The notes under the pieces were generated by a model, which saw only the letters and a program-made list of their open reading frames with translations, was not told the DNA's origin and did no database searches. This document shows, one piece after another, positions 33,329 through 44,596 of a DNA stretch of 64,000 nucleotides. Where the stretch lies: the NCBI GenBank assembly GCA_003313425.1, contig NHZP01000002.1, positions 744,001 to 808,000 on the forward strand. The letters are read 5' to 3'. A program made the position numbers and the translations under genes. Position 1 is the stretch's first letter. Every line of letters starts with the position of its first letter. Origin of the DNA: Pseudopyrenochaeta lycopersici (lineage: Eukaryota > Ascomycota > Dothideomycetes > Pleosporales > Pseudopyrenochaetaceae).

Positions 33329-33808
33329 CTATCCCACCCAAGAATCCCCCATTCGCACACGTGATAATATATGTCCGTTTTCTGAAATATATAGCCCAAT
33401 TTCCAATACCATGGCCCTCGCTTCTTTCACCCCAACCCCCCAATCGACCCCGTAGTCTTGAAGCCCATTAGGAAATACAATTGCGCTTCGCGGTCTGTGC
33501 ACGATATAGCGTGGTTGTGCAGCTGCACTGACGGGCGGCGTTGCTGCGGGGAAGAGGGCGGCCAGGGTGTGGGTTGAGAGCTGGTAGAGGATATAGACGA
33601 CGACCGGGATGGCGAAGGCGATGGCGGCGAGGAAGACGATGGTGACTGGATTGTGGACGTTGAGGTGGGAGATGTGATTGAAGCCATGGAAGGTATTGAT
33701 GACACGGACGAAGAGCGTGAAGTCGCCATTGAGGAATTGGTAGTCTTCATTCACGTAGCTAAACCCTTGCCTATCCGAGTCCCAAAGGAAGACTCTTTCA
33801 AGCAGAAA
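33329..33808 (-). CDS. Hypothetical one-TM protein, start not found
   Basis: Minus-strand frame from 33808 to 33329. From 33808 to about 33500 the codons are overwhelmingly C-ending (GTC, ATC, TTC, CTC, AAC), a strong coding signature for this genome. The product has one transmembrane segment (VTIVFLAAIAFAIPVVVYIL) after an aromatic-rich stretch (YVNEDYQFLNGDFTLFVRVI). No ATG lies in frame. The frame begins just after an ACTTAG that looks like an intron acceptor (possible donor GTACGAG about 67 bp upstream), and the TAG itself is in frame. The first exon was not found. No family recognised. The last 45 codons are less biased, so the true C terminus could be earlier, by splicing. Confidence 0.4.
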   Translation of the reverse strand, partial: FLLERVFLWDSDRQGFSYVNEDYQFLNGDFTLFVRVINTFHGFNHISHLNVHNPVTIVFLAAIAFAIPVVVYILYQLSTHTLAALFPAATPPVSAAAQPRYIVHRPRSAIVFPNGLQDYGVDWGVGVKEARAMVLEIGLYISENGHILSRVRMGDSWVG

Positions 33809-34791
33809 CTAAGTTGGTTCCTCTCCGCAAGCGTCCTCGTTCTCAACGTTCAAGTTGTCGTGCAAGATACTCGTACGTAATAACCCGATACTTTGTTAAT
33901 ATAAGTTAGGCAAAGAGCGATGACGAGAGAAAAGCATGATATGAAGATAAAATCAAAAAGGAATCCAAGAATCTACTTAATCCCTCGTCTCTTCAATTCA
34001 AATAGCTTAAAGCCAATGCTAAGGCCAAACCCAATGCAAAGGACATACATCATCACGCGCCATATTCTACCCCTCTTGCGCGGATTTGGCATTTACCCAC
34101 ACGTCAAGTTCGGTCCCGCTGGCTTGAACAGGCTGCACGTTTCGTGCGCTGCGCCTCTGTGCTACATGGGAATCCTCGGCTAGAGGTATTGAGGCATTTG
34201 TCGATCGTGCGGCGGAGAAGGGCGCACCGTACTGCAACCAAACCTGCTGTTTCCCCCATGAATCTAGGCGTGGGCAGGGACGCTGTTTTTCTAATAGAGG
34301 AAGCTGGTTAGGAGCTGAGATGCCTGGGCTTACACATTACACGGTTTGGGGGAAGACCCTGATGGCGTGACAAGACGCCATTCCGAACACGGCTTTGCGA
34401 CTATTGCGGGCGGAGAGGCACCATAGTACACCAGAAGCACGCCTTGAGCCGTAAGGGTGAGGGTGATGTTACATTCATCTGGAGTTGGTATTGAAGGGTA
34501 TGTATCCTATGTGCCACAATGCATTGGCAAGGTGAATGGTAGCCTGGCGAATAAGCCAAGGTTCCTCAAAGTGAAGTTGATACCCGTGGGTATATAATTA
34601 GAAAGTAAAAACGCCATTTTCCAAAGTCGGATGGAATGCCATCCAGTCCAAGCTCCCTACCTAAATATCCCAGACGCCATGCTAAAATGATAGGTTTTTG
34701 TTTTACCTTGTGACCGTAATTGTGACCAAAGTAGGAGATGTAGACTAACAAGTCGCTGAAGCGGCAAGGAAAACTGGCTCAATGGGTCATC
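33809..34791. other. Intergenic
   Basis: 983 bp between two minus-strand genes; it must contain the 5' exon(s) of the hypothetical protein and the sconB 3' UTR. No other feature recognised. Confidence 0.5.
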
Positions 34792-37039
34792 TCAGATCTC
34801 ACCAGTGAAGCAGTGCACTCTCAGCGTGCCATCCTCACTCCCACTGACAACTCTCTCATCACTCAATCCCACGCACGTCACCGGCCCCGTATGCCCTGTC
34901 AGCGTACGTTCGTGCTTGCCCGTGCGTGGGTCCCAGATCTTGATCGTCTTGTCCTCAGCGCCCGACACTAATCTCAAAGAGTCGGCGGCTAGTGACCAAA
35001 TGCCCTCGACGTGTCCGAAGAAGCGGTGTACGCAGCGACCAGAGGGTACGTGCCATAGGCGGATGGTGCCGTCCAGGGAGCCCGTGAGCATGTAGGAAGG
35101 TGGCGAAGGGCGATTGGGATCGTTGGGGAAGAAGTTTTCAGTGTCTGGAGAGGAGGATGAAGGGGCAGTTTGAGCCTGGGTGAAAGATTGGCTGGTTTCG
35201 GAGGCAAGAGACGCGGTGTCAGATGTATCGTTATTGGCATTGGCAACAAAATCGTCTTCGTCTATCTCGAATTCATGGGGAAGCGGGAGAACTTGCTGAA
35301 CTTGGCCAACGTGTCCTTCATATGTCTTGATGCAACGGTGCGTGTCGAGATCCCAGAGCTTGACGGTCATGTCGTCAGATGCCGAGAACAAAGTCCTTGA
35401 CGGCAAGTCAATCTTGACTGCATTGACCCAATCTGTGTGGCCCATCAACTGCGTCCGCTGGTAGTTGTTGAAGTCGTGCACGATGATGGTGTTATCAGAT
35501 GAGCCAGACGCGAGGAGCTTGTCTGCCATGTGAAGGCCAATTACTCCATGGGAGTGGCCAGCAAGCGTCCTGATGAGCTCGCCTGTTCGCCAGTTCCACA
35601 CTTTGATGGTACTGTCCAGACTTCCGGTGATGAGCTTGGAGTCGTCGAACTGTAGACAGCGAATGCCCTGGGTATGACCGGTAATGGTTCGAATTTCTCG
35701 CCCAGTCGTAATGTCCCAGACCTTGACAGTTGCATCGTATGAACCAGTCATGAGAATGCGGTCATCAAACTGGAGACACATAACGCCATTGGTATGGCCT
35801 TTGAGAATCCTGGTCGAGTATCGTCCGTACTTCCAGTTGGTGCCAACCTTGAAACGATCCTTGTAGACATCCTTCCATGGCCGCTTCTTGGGCTGATCAA
35901 AGTAGGAAGCCAGCTCTTGATTTGACTCTATGCTCGTGCATGACCGCTTGCTGGAGACCTCTGGTGAGGATGAACCGTCTGGAGCAGAACGCTTGGTCCC
36001 AGTGGTGGTGTCGGACAGATCCGATGTTCGATGGACAAGAGCAGGCGGAGGCGCTGATGTTTCTGGGACAGGGGTGATGTTGGGCGACCACTCATTTAGT
36101 CCTCGTCCAGAAGCTCGCAGTTGTATCCGCCTCTTTTCATGTCGTAAGCGACGTTGATCCAGTAGGGGCAGTCCCCATCCACACTTGGTGCACTTCCTGT
36201 CGATGTGTTGCTCGCACATCTTGTGCCAGACAACATCGTCATCGGCAAGTTGTCTCCATCTCCGGCTCACCATGGCAGCCTTGCATAGCGAAGTTGTGTC
36301 GAGGTAGCAGAGAATCTTGAAGCCCAGCTCGGTGGGCAGGGCTCCGAGGAAGTCGATCTTGATCAGGTTGCGGACCGACGAGGAGATGAAGGAGAGCTGG
36401 GGGAAGCAGCATTGGGCGAGAATGCCTTGCAGCATGAGGTTGCGGTGTCGGGAGGGGGCGGCGGAGAATAGCGACCATACGTTGGCGATGCTCTGCTGGT
36501 CTGCTTGTGACTCTCTACCGAGTTCCTGCAGCCGTTAGTAGCCGTCCACGTCACTTTGGGGGCACTTGCAGAGGGTGGGTACATACATCTTGTAGCTGCT
36601 CCATGGAGGGCTCGTCTGCCTGCCGCCGGCACAGCAGGTCCGGACGATGGCGGTAGCAGAACTTTGTGTTGGCAGTCACGGGGGGCGCGTGGTATCCGTC
36701 GCCGCTCCCACCGAGGGGGTTGTACTGCTGTGGAATGTGTTGTGCGAGGTACGGCGTGATCATCTTCTCAATTTTCTTGGACTTGTTCGCTACAGCGTCT
36801 TCTGTGTCCTCTGCATTCTCTCCGTGCGAGTGGCGCTTGCGCTCAGAGAGCCCTTCATGGTCGTGGCCGTTCATCAGGGCGGTGTGCGGGTCGATAGAAG
36901 TAGGCGCGGTGAATTGGTCAGACAGCGGTACCTGGATACGCCATGACGGCCGCCTCTGTTTGGGCGTATCAGAATTGGGCTGAGGGCGATTGCGTTCGGT
37001 TGCGACAGTTTGGACGGTATGGCTGGTATTTGACGCCAT
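34792..37039 (-). CDS. sconB: Sulfur controller F-box/WD40 protein (SconB/Met30)
   Basis: Substrate receptor of an SCF ubiquitin ligase that represses sulfur assimilation by acting on the Met4/CYS3/MetR-type activator. Exons 37039-36587 and 36525-34792; intron 36586-36526 (61 bp, GTATGT donor, perfect TACTAAC branch site, CTGCAG acceptor). 728 residues. The conserved N-terminal module contains [19 protein letters not shown] and [20 protein letters not shown]; the F-box is at about 209-255 ([20 protein letters not shown] ... [19 protein letters not shown]). It is followed by a Cys-containing [12 protein letters not shown] segment and seven WD40 repeats from about residue 330, for example [20 protein letters not shown] and [10 protein letters not shown]. 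An acidic Ser-rich insert interrupts the propeller between repeats four and five. Head to head with ATG17. Confidence 0.95.
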
Positions 37040-37911
37040 CTTAGCGTTGATAACCCCAGAAAGCTGTGAGACTCCGGTACTCCGCTGTCAAGGCTATAAT
37101 TGCCCGTGTCCTGTGCGGGCACAAGGATTCCTCAAGAGGCTTGGGCCCGCGCTGGGCACACTCATGGGTTGCGGCGAGCTTGTGTGCTGCTGTCGAGATC
37201 TTGCGGCGATATCGCGTGCGAGCTCCCAGGGTCTGGTTCGTGCCAGCGATCCGGGTCAGCGGTGCGACAACGATGCGCAATGCAGCAAAGGCAGTCGCCA
37301 CGGGGCGGAAGAGTCGAGAGATAAGTCGAGCGTGAAGTGCGCAAGCAATTTCGGGCGCACCGTTTGCTTTTGACCTGCTGGGACGGCCGTCGAGTTTGCG
37401 TGGGGTGTGAGGGTCCGAGGGAGCGGCGACGAACCGATGATGGCGCAATGCCAGTCCTCAATAGCACCTTCAGATCACGCAATCTGCATTTTCGCCGCTT
37501 GGCCATGGGAAAACGTCTTCCAGCACGTGCTAATCCATTCTCTCTAAGCTGTGTATATTCCAGCTGTTGGCTAATCTTGACAAACCGTTTGCTACTACTT
37601 TATTCCCGTCTCTGATGTTGCGCACTGAAGCGGTTGATAACGATAGCCTTGTTAGGACGGTTCGGCTTTGGACCCTTGCAACTATTCTCTCCGCGCGCCA
37701 TCAACCTCAGCCTTGCAGAGCAACTGACTTGGTCGAGCTTCGCATCAACATGACCTCTAGTAGCACTATCAAGCTGCGCTTCGCTGTAGAACTCTTGCGG
37801 TGACCATGCCTCACACCTGCAAACGATACCTTGTTTCCACTATTGTATATCACTCGAGACTAAGTAGATCCCTCGCTCGACGCCTGCCTAGCAAGCACTC
37901 CCTACCCTACC
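37040..37911. promoter_or_regulatory. Bidirectional promoter of sconB and ATG17
   Basis: 872 bp between divergent starts. It contains a palindromic CACGTG E-box at 37524-37529, the core of Cbf1-type bHLH sites found at yeast MET genes. Whether the site is used is unknown. No other gene is supported in this interval. Confidence 0.55.
37524..37529. promoter_or_regulatory. CACGTG E-box
   Basis: Perfect CACGTG palindrome (in GCACGTGC) roughly midway between sconB and ATG17. In yeast this core binds Cbf1, a partner of the sulfur activator Met4. A six-base site can occur by chance, so function is only suggested by the sulfur-control gene beside it. Confidence 0.4.
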
Positions 37912-39508
37912 ATGGCTTCTCCAGCATCTCCAGCATCTCCAGCATCTCCAGCATCTCCAGCATCTCCAGCATCTTCAACCAGCAGTGTTGAGTCTAGAAG
38001 ATCTCTTGACCAGGATCAGAACCGGCCGCACACGCTTGAGGACCTCGTGAGCCACTTTGTCGCATCCAAGCGGTCTTTGAATACCCAGACTGTGCTTTGG
38101 CGTGCCACTGAGATAGTCAACACAGCGCGAGACCTGCTTGAAGAAAATGCAGTTCTTGCAGCTAAAAACACTTCACTGCGTAACATTGTGGAACAGCAGG
38201 TAGATGCCCTCGAGGCTGTTCGTCGCGGTATGGGCGTCGTAGGGGCTGAGGTTGAGACCGAGTTCAAGGTACAACATCTATGACCATCCATGTCACCCAA
38301 CTGACAGGCTAAACAAGCAACTCCTCCACGATGTCGACACATCCTTCTCTGGCCTAAACTCCACGCTAGCCGTCCTCCGCGAGACACCCATAGAAGCCGT
38401 CCTCCAGCCCCCAGGTACTCCGCAGAAGCACCTATACGACTTCATCGACAGCGCCACAGTCTCCAATCTCGAAGGCACACTGCGCGCCTGCATAGACCGC
38501 TATAATGAAGCTCGCGCAACCCTGGATGACAGCAGCGATGCATTTGACACGGCGCTCGATAATCTACACTCCTCCATAACCAACGTCCCAGCAACGCCCA
38601 TGACGTCCGAGGACCCCAGCCCGATACCGAGTCTATATCACGATCTGGAGGGGCACGCGAAGGAGGCCGCACAAGCATTCCAGTCGCTGGTTCAGCATTA
38701 CGACCTGTGCATTACGGCGCTGCGACACACAGAGGGAGGATCGGCTGCCGCTACACAAGCAACCGGCGATGCCGCCGTGCAGTCGCAGGATGACTTCAGC
38801 GCCCCTGCCGAACCCATGAGCGAGGACGAGCGCCAAGAGATGCTCAACGTACTCCGTAAGGATGCGCATGAGGTCGAAGATGTAGTGACTGAGATACGAG
38901 AACGAGGCTCAGAAATGACCTTTCTTCTCGATAAGATCGAGAACCACATAAATCACCTGCGTAACGAGGCGTCGGCTCTATCGAGCATCCTCCAGATGAT
39001 CTCACAGATTACCGGTGAAGTCAAGGGTCACATCACGACATCACGCTCCTTCCATGCCTCGTGGCTAGGCGACACAAGACCTACCCTCCTCACTGGCATC
39101 GAAGAATGGGAGAACCAGCGCGAGTTTTATGAGCGCTTCGATCTTGCATACGCCGAGCTTCTTGTTGAGGTTTCATCTCGTCGTCGTCGGCAGGAGAAGG
39201 CTAAGCGAAAAGCAGAAGAAGCACAGAAAGACCTCGACAGGTTGCATGCAGAGGATGAGCGGGCGAGAGAGCAGTTCACACTTGCCCAAGGCGACTTTTT
39301 GCCACTAGACATCTGGCCCGGTCTACGGGAGAAGCCGCGACGGTACGAGGTCAAGCCATTTACTGTCAAAAGAGATATTGATGACCCGGAAAAGGGTGCT
39401 GAGGAATTGGAAGCAGACGGCGAAAGTGGAGATGCAGTGCACAGTATACCGCAGCTAGGTAGGAATGTAGTTGAACGGGCTTTAACGAGGGTCAAGAGAC
39501 GCATGTAA
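37912..39508 (+). CDS. ATG17: Autophagy scaffold protein Atg17
   Basis: Scaffold of the Atg1 kinase complex that, with Atg29-Atg31 and Atg13, organises the phagophore assembly site on starvation. Exons 37912-38268 and 38318-39508; intron 38269-38317 (49 bp, GTACAA donor, CTGAC and CTAAAC possible branches, ACAAG acceptor, chosen because it restores EFK + QLLHDVD). 515 residues, mainly long helices as expected for the crescent-shaped protein. Family blocks: LEDLVSHFVASKRSLNTQTV near the N terminus, MSEDERQEMLNVLRKDAHEV, GHITTSRSFHASWLGDTRPT, NQREFYERFDLAYAELLVEV and the C-terminal GDFLPLDIWPGLREKPRRYEV. Unusual: the first 20 or so residues are a Ser-Pro-Ala repeat encoded by a 9-bp minisatellite; an ordinary Atg17 begins near the first helix. 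Confidence 0.93.
37921..37974 (+). repeat. 9-bp coding minisatellite, six perfect copies of CCAGCATCT
   Basis: Six identical tandem units inside the first codons of ATG17, encoding Pro-Ala-Ser repeats. Because the unit is a multiple of three, copy-number change would alter tail length without frameshift. Perfect identity suggests recent expansion or active slippage. Confidence 0.95.
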
Positions 39509-41283
39509 GCCCGTAGTCCTGTTGCGTATGGTTTAGACAGGATATAGCGGAGTTGCATTGCACGGCGTATAATCTCTTTTATCATCAAAGCGCGTCACCT
39601 GGCACACACGTTTTGCACTACACCCTTGACATTCGACCGTTGAAGCCGGAACAGAAAGTAGTTGGTTAACCACGAAGTCAGCACCTATCTTTGACCGATG
39701 AGAAACCTGTCCTCGACAAGGCTACTTCCTCTATCGTGGGCCTGTTAATTGAAGATACGAGATTCGAGATAAGTGTGGGGTGAAACAAAGCATATATTTC
39801 CCCACGGAGAACCGACGACGTGCCTAGTCGATGTCAGATTGCCAACAGCACCTTTCGCCCTTATCGTCGTGGGCTCGTGCGATAATGAATCTGCTCACAC
39901 CAGCACTATCCTAGCTAGCAACCACTAATCATCAACCAATCGCAGCTTCAAGATCCAAACACCTACTTACCTGTTTGAGCAAGCGCGCCAGTATCGCGAA
40001 TGCGATGTGTGAGTTGCTGGGGCTGGACCATCGTGGATTCGAATTCGAGGGAAGCAGATTCAAGATGCTATGAAGGGTAAGGAGAGGTTATTTCAGAGGC
40101 GATGAGGGAGCGAGGAAGGTTAGTCTTTTGGATGATTGACTCAGGGTTGTAGCAGAATTGAGCTGGGTACCAGAACCCAACGTCTCTGGATATTTCTCAC
40201 TTGTAAAATACAAATACTCTGCAAGCCTTCCGACCTATCCTTCGTCCAACTTCGGAACAAACCACATCATTTCTTCGAGAACCTACGCATAGGCTACCAT
40301 AGCCACGTCCCTAAACGTCGACGCCTTCGGTCGCCTAAGTAATATCTCATCCCGTGTAATCTTCTACTTAGCCTACTTGGAGTATTGCGTCATCTCTAAC
40401 AGACTTTTCGCAGGAGCTTTCTACCATGGAGTCAGGATGCTATAAAACATGGCAGCAGATGAGATATCTAGCAGCAGGGGGTGTTACATTTATACGTACA
40501 AGTCAAAGTTTCTGCATATCGGTGCAGAGGAGAACCTCTCCATCGCATCGAAGCCTACAGAGGTCAGCAACTCCCAACTATGATGTAGTTTAGAAGACTC
40601 GAACATCTCCGTAGATAGAAGATCATAAGTAGAACAGTCTGTGGGTCTTCGCGGCACTCTGAAAGATCTATACGCGTATATGACTACGATGGGTGTTTTT
40701 GTTTGTTGTTAGAAAAAAGTCGTCATAAACGTCCATCTGTTTCGTGAAAATTGAACTGTTCGTTTTAGCCAGGCTGACGGTATACATTCTGAGCAATGCC
40801 ATAGCCTCCTAATGTCGCTGTACCTCGCACTAGGTGCTCAACGCATTCAACAACGGCGAATGCATCATTGCAATCACCACCCTTCTGAGTATGCAGTCCT
40901 TTGGCGCTCAGGAAAGAATACGGCCTACTCGGAGTGGCACTATTAGTGACCTAGGTACGAGGCCCTGCGAGTGAGACCAGAATGAGTTCTAGAGGTCTTT
41001 GATGGCAAACAGAAATGGAATGGATATCTTAATCTAATGAAAAACTCGGTATTGGTAGTACAGATGATACATGAACTAACATTAAGCAGGATGAAATTTG
41101 TGCATGACGCACATGTGCCAGACGAAAGTATGGCGGATACCAGCAATTTTCGAAACGCCATGACGATGCGACGGTAATGCGAACAATGCAAACGAAAATC
41201 ACCGTGAAATACCAAACAGAAAGCCCTCGTATCATCTGTGAATGCTGGTATTGTACATGGGCCATCCATCAGGGCCTTGTAGT
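39509..41283. other. Intergenic between convergent genes, nothing supported
   Basis: 1.8 kb between ATG17 and Zn2Cys6 gene B. Stops are frequent in all frames. A GGATTCGAATTC string at about 40031-40042 resembles a tRNA B box, but no acceptor stem pairs around it. No transposon ends seen. Confidence 0.5.
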
Positions 41284-43475
41284 TCACCCTAGCATAACTT
41301 GCCAATTCCAGTCCCTCATAACACCAAGCCAATGTAATCGTCCGCGAACTGTATATTCGCTGCACCCAGATCGCGTCAAAGTGTCAACGCCTTTTTTGAA
41401 TGCGGCAGAAATGGGAAACCCATTTGCCTTATTCATAGTCCGATTGGTGACTTGAGCAGGAGAGCCTCCCGAATTTGCAGTAGCAGCACCTGGGCTGGTT
41501 CCAAAGGTGATGAAATTCGCAATGTCATTGGAGAGAGCCGCAGACTCACTCATCGCTGGATTGACTTTAAGGTCGCCCGGCGATGCTGATAATCCGCGCG
41601 CCCATAGATATTCTTCCCGTCTCTTCCAGACCTCTTCTGTAATCTTCAGGCATCGACTAGTGACCCCCGTAACCATACGTTTGGACATTGCGCCCCATCT
41701 TTCGCGAACAAACTCTCTGTCCTCCTCTTCGACAGCGTCACATCCAGCTACCATGAGAGGAAGAATATGCACAATGATCGTAGTAGAATTTAAGGGTATC
41801 GTAGCCAGATAAATCAAAATCTTCTGTGCCAGCTCCCCGTAGGAGGTCAAGTTTGGCAATTCTGGTATAGCTTGGTATAGCAGACACAAAGTGGACCAGC
41901 GATACGCCTCTGCAGTTTGAATCGCGTCGGTCATGTTGGGTGAGGGATCATCGATAGCTTCGAGATCAACCGGCGGGGTCCAATCCTCGATAACGCGTTT
42001 CAGTTCGAGTCCTTGGGAGATAATTGCTGGCGAGTTGCGTGGAGTTGGCCTAGCCCTGACCTTATTAATCAAGTCGGCGACGCGTCGCATAATGGGGAAA
42101 AATGTAGTAGAATAGCCCATCAAGGGATCAAGGTGTGACACATTCCAGCCTAACTCACTCCAATTGGGAATTGGCGTGCTAGCTGAGTATGTGGGAAATA
42201 TTTCGCTGCAGGTGAAGCGCGCAAGGACGTCCATATATGTCCAAGTATTGTAAAGAAATTCCACGCGAGCCTCTTCTTCACTCTTCAACACCAAACTGGG
42301 ATGATCTGAAAGAATCTGTGAAAGTAATAAACCGGCTCCACGGATATGGCTTATACCAGTGGATGAGTTTTCGTAGTCCCAAGTCTCAGCAAATCCCAAG
42401 GAAAGTGTAGCGGCTAGCGCAGCATCGAGAGGTATTTCTCCATTCTCCATATTCTCAGAAAGAAGCTGCGCACTCCGTTTCACATGCCGAGCACCGTCAG
42501 CACGAAGCTGAGGCTGCTGCTTACTCATACAAAAGCAAGTCAATCCCGCAATCGCATGCCAGAGCGCCGGATGCTCTTTCGCTAGCGGCCATATGAGTGT
42601 TCTCCATGGGTTGTGATTCGACTCTTCCTGAATCGAAAGTGTGTGACAAGTTTGTTGATGAAAGAGAAACGCGATTCGTTCTGCTTCGTCCTCCCGGCTC
42701 TTGTGGGTCTGGGTCTGCGGACCTATTTGTTGGTCATTCGACGGTAGTCCAAGATCAAGTGGCGCATTGGCCGTTGGTCTTAAGTAGTCTTCCCAAAAAG
42801 TCTCCATGTTCCATAGCTCGGAAGTAAAGTCTGTGTTACTTGTTTGCGAGTTGATACCGGTGTAGATGTCTCTAGATTGTGGAGGTGAAGTGGTAGAGCT
42901 ATGTGATAACTGATCAAGTGGGAGCAAGGATTGATTTTGATCGAAACCCTGCATAAGAAACTCCAGAGAGTGCGATGTTGGAAGGCTCATAGAAGAAGGT
43001 CCAATATCGGAATCTAAGAACACCAAGTCCATCATATCTTCGGAAGCTGAGCGATTGTGCAGCTGTGGATTGCTCGCATTGCTGGTCTCTCCGTCGGGCC
43101 CACGGTCAGTTGGAACCTCGCGGTTCGTAGATGATTGTATGACTTTGGAGTGTTGGCGCCCGTGGGATGAAGAGTTTCCTCGAGTCTTCCGTGGGGGGCT
43201 CTGCCTCTTGGGTTCAGAAGCTTGCTTCCATCTGACATCAATCTTGTAACCCCCACAGGTTATTCGTCGACGAGCACATTGCTCACATGCTGGCTTCGTT
43301 TCATCACACTTGACTCTTCGTGCCTTGCATGTGACACATCCTACCAATGAGCAGTCAGCTATCAATCCAGGCCAAAGGAACATAATGTAAGCTTGGTTCC
43401 AAGAAAACAGACGAAGACGGACATGCCATTGCGACTCTTAGAGAACCTCTGTTTTGGCTCTCCCGCACGATCCAT
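41284..43475 (-). CDS. Zn2Cys6 transcription factor B (Fungal_trans_2 type)
   Basis: Probable nuclear regulator of the accessory genes nearby or of an unrelated pathway. Exons 43475-43427 and 43340-41284; 701 residues. The intron 43426-43341 (86 bp) begins with GC, not GT (G|GCATGT), has a GCTGAC branch and GGTAG acceptor, and is required to give KSRNGCVTCKARRVKCDE. The zinc cluster is C-V-T-C-x6-C-x6-C-x2-C-x6-C (ending RRRITCGGY), canonical. A Ser/Thr/Gln-rich linker follows, then the Fungal_trans_2 domain from about residue 225 (EAERIAFLFHQQT, HPALWHAIAGLTCF, HVKRSAQLLSENMENGEIPL, HIRGAGLLLSQIL). The C-terminal tail is low complexity. The ATG at 43475 is the only start before the cluster in frame. 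Confidence 0.9.
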
Positions 43476-44596
43476 TGCTTCAACTTGTGATCTTTGGAAT
43501 AATTCGAGTTTGAGGTTTGTATGTAAGATTGATTTGTTGTTTTCATGACGAGTCAACCGAAGACCAGGGTTGTGATGGCGTCGCTAGAGGCACGGCACGG
43601 CAGAGCGCAACCGTAGCCAGACGCTCTGAAGATGATTATGAACAGAATGAAAAAGGGACGCTGAAAACATGGAGGCGTTATCGTCTGGTGGGGTTGCTAT
43701 CTGGCAAGCAGTGTAGGTCCAGTTGAATTTCACCCCGCACGTCCAAGAACGGGCAAACTAAACCGGCCCACGTGATGTTTTTCCTGGCCACTTCGGCCCA
43801 GCTGGCCAAACCAAGATGTACTATATAATGTCCTATGGGTTGTTCACTCATGTACGATACGTACATCAGATAGAACAATTCATAGATCAGTCTCCAGGGC
43901 CAATTGTAGGGACGAGCTGCTGTCGCGAGGTTGAGGATGTATGAAGTCTTCGGGACATCATAGAGCGGCGACCAAATGGGAGCAACGGCGACAACTTCAT
44001 CTCGACCGACTGCGGACCTCCACTCCGACCAGACAGTGCTTGTCACGAAATGTTCGACGTCAAGGAAGAGGCGAAGGTTTGAAAGCCATCAGGCAGAAAA
44101 CGTGCAGCCGAAGAAGGTTATTCCGGAAAAGGGCTAGTTTGCATTTTAAGCTTCAAAATTCAGTCAACCTCGGTTCCGCAAATGCCATGCACTTTCAAAC
44201 TTCGCCTACAAATGCCAAGATCTAATTCTCGCACGTGGAGCGCGGACCATGGGCCCATTTCGCGCTCCGCGGCAACACATCGACTATATTCGGGAGGCGT
44301 CAGCCCGAGCAAGCGAACCCAATCAATGATAGCTCTCAATGACCATGAGGGTCGCTTAGAGATTTACGAAGCGGCCTAGACGGTCCACTTGTTATACGAG
44401 AGCACTGCTTACACGGTGTTATACGGAAGGTGGATATGGATACAAAGCCTGGCCGCAGGCGTTGCGCCTCCGGAAAAATAGGCCCGTTTCTCTTCTCTTC
44501 ACGACAGCCTCTCTTTCTTGATATATTCATTCTCCCGGGGCCGTCTTTTGTTGTCATTTTATTCATACTTAGTATCTCTGGATAGCATTTCCCACC
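43476..44596. promoter_or_regulatory. Shared upstream region of regulator B and RTA1-family gene
   Basis: 1.1 kb between divergent starts. One CACGTG at 43769-43774. A minus-strand open frame (44046-43678) has no family features. The divergent pairing allows co-regulation or control of the transporter-like gene by the regulator, which is inference. Confidence 0.5.

Noticed and set aside
40028..40045. tRNA-like B box (GGATTCGAATTC)
   Set aside because: No box A at the right distance and no pairing acceptor or T stem on either strand.
43678..44046. 122-codon minus-strand frame between regulator B and the RTA1-like gene
   Set aside because: No family resemblance, no coding bias, and it lies in the divergent promoter.
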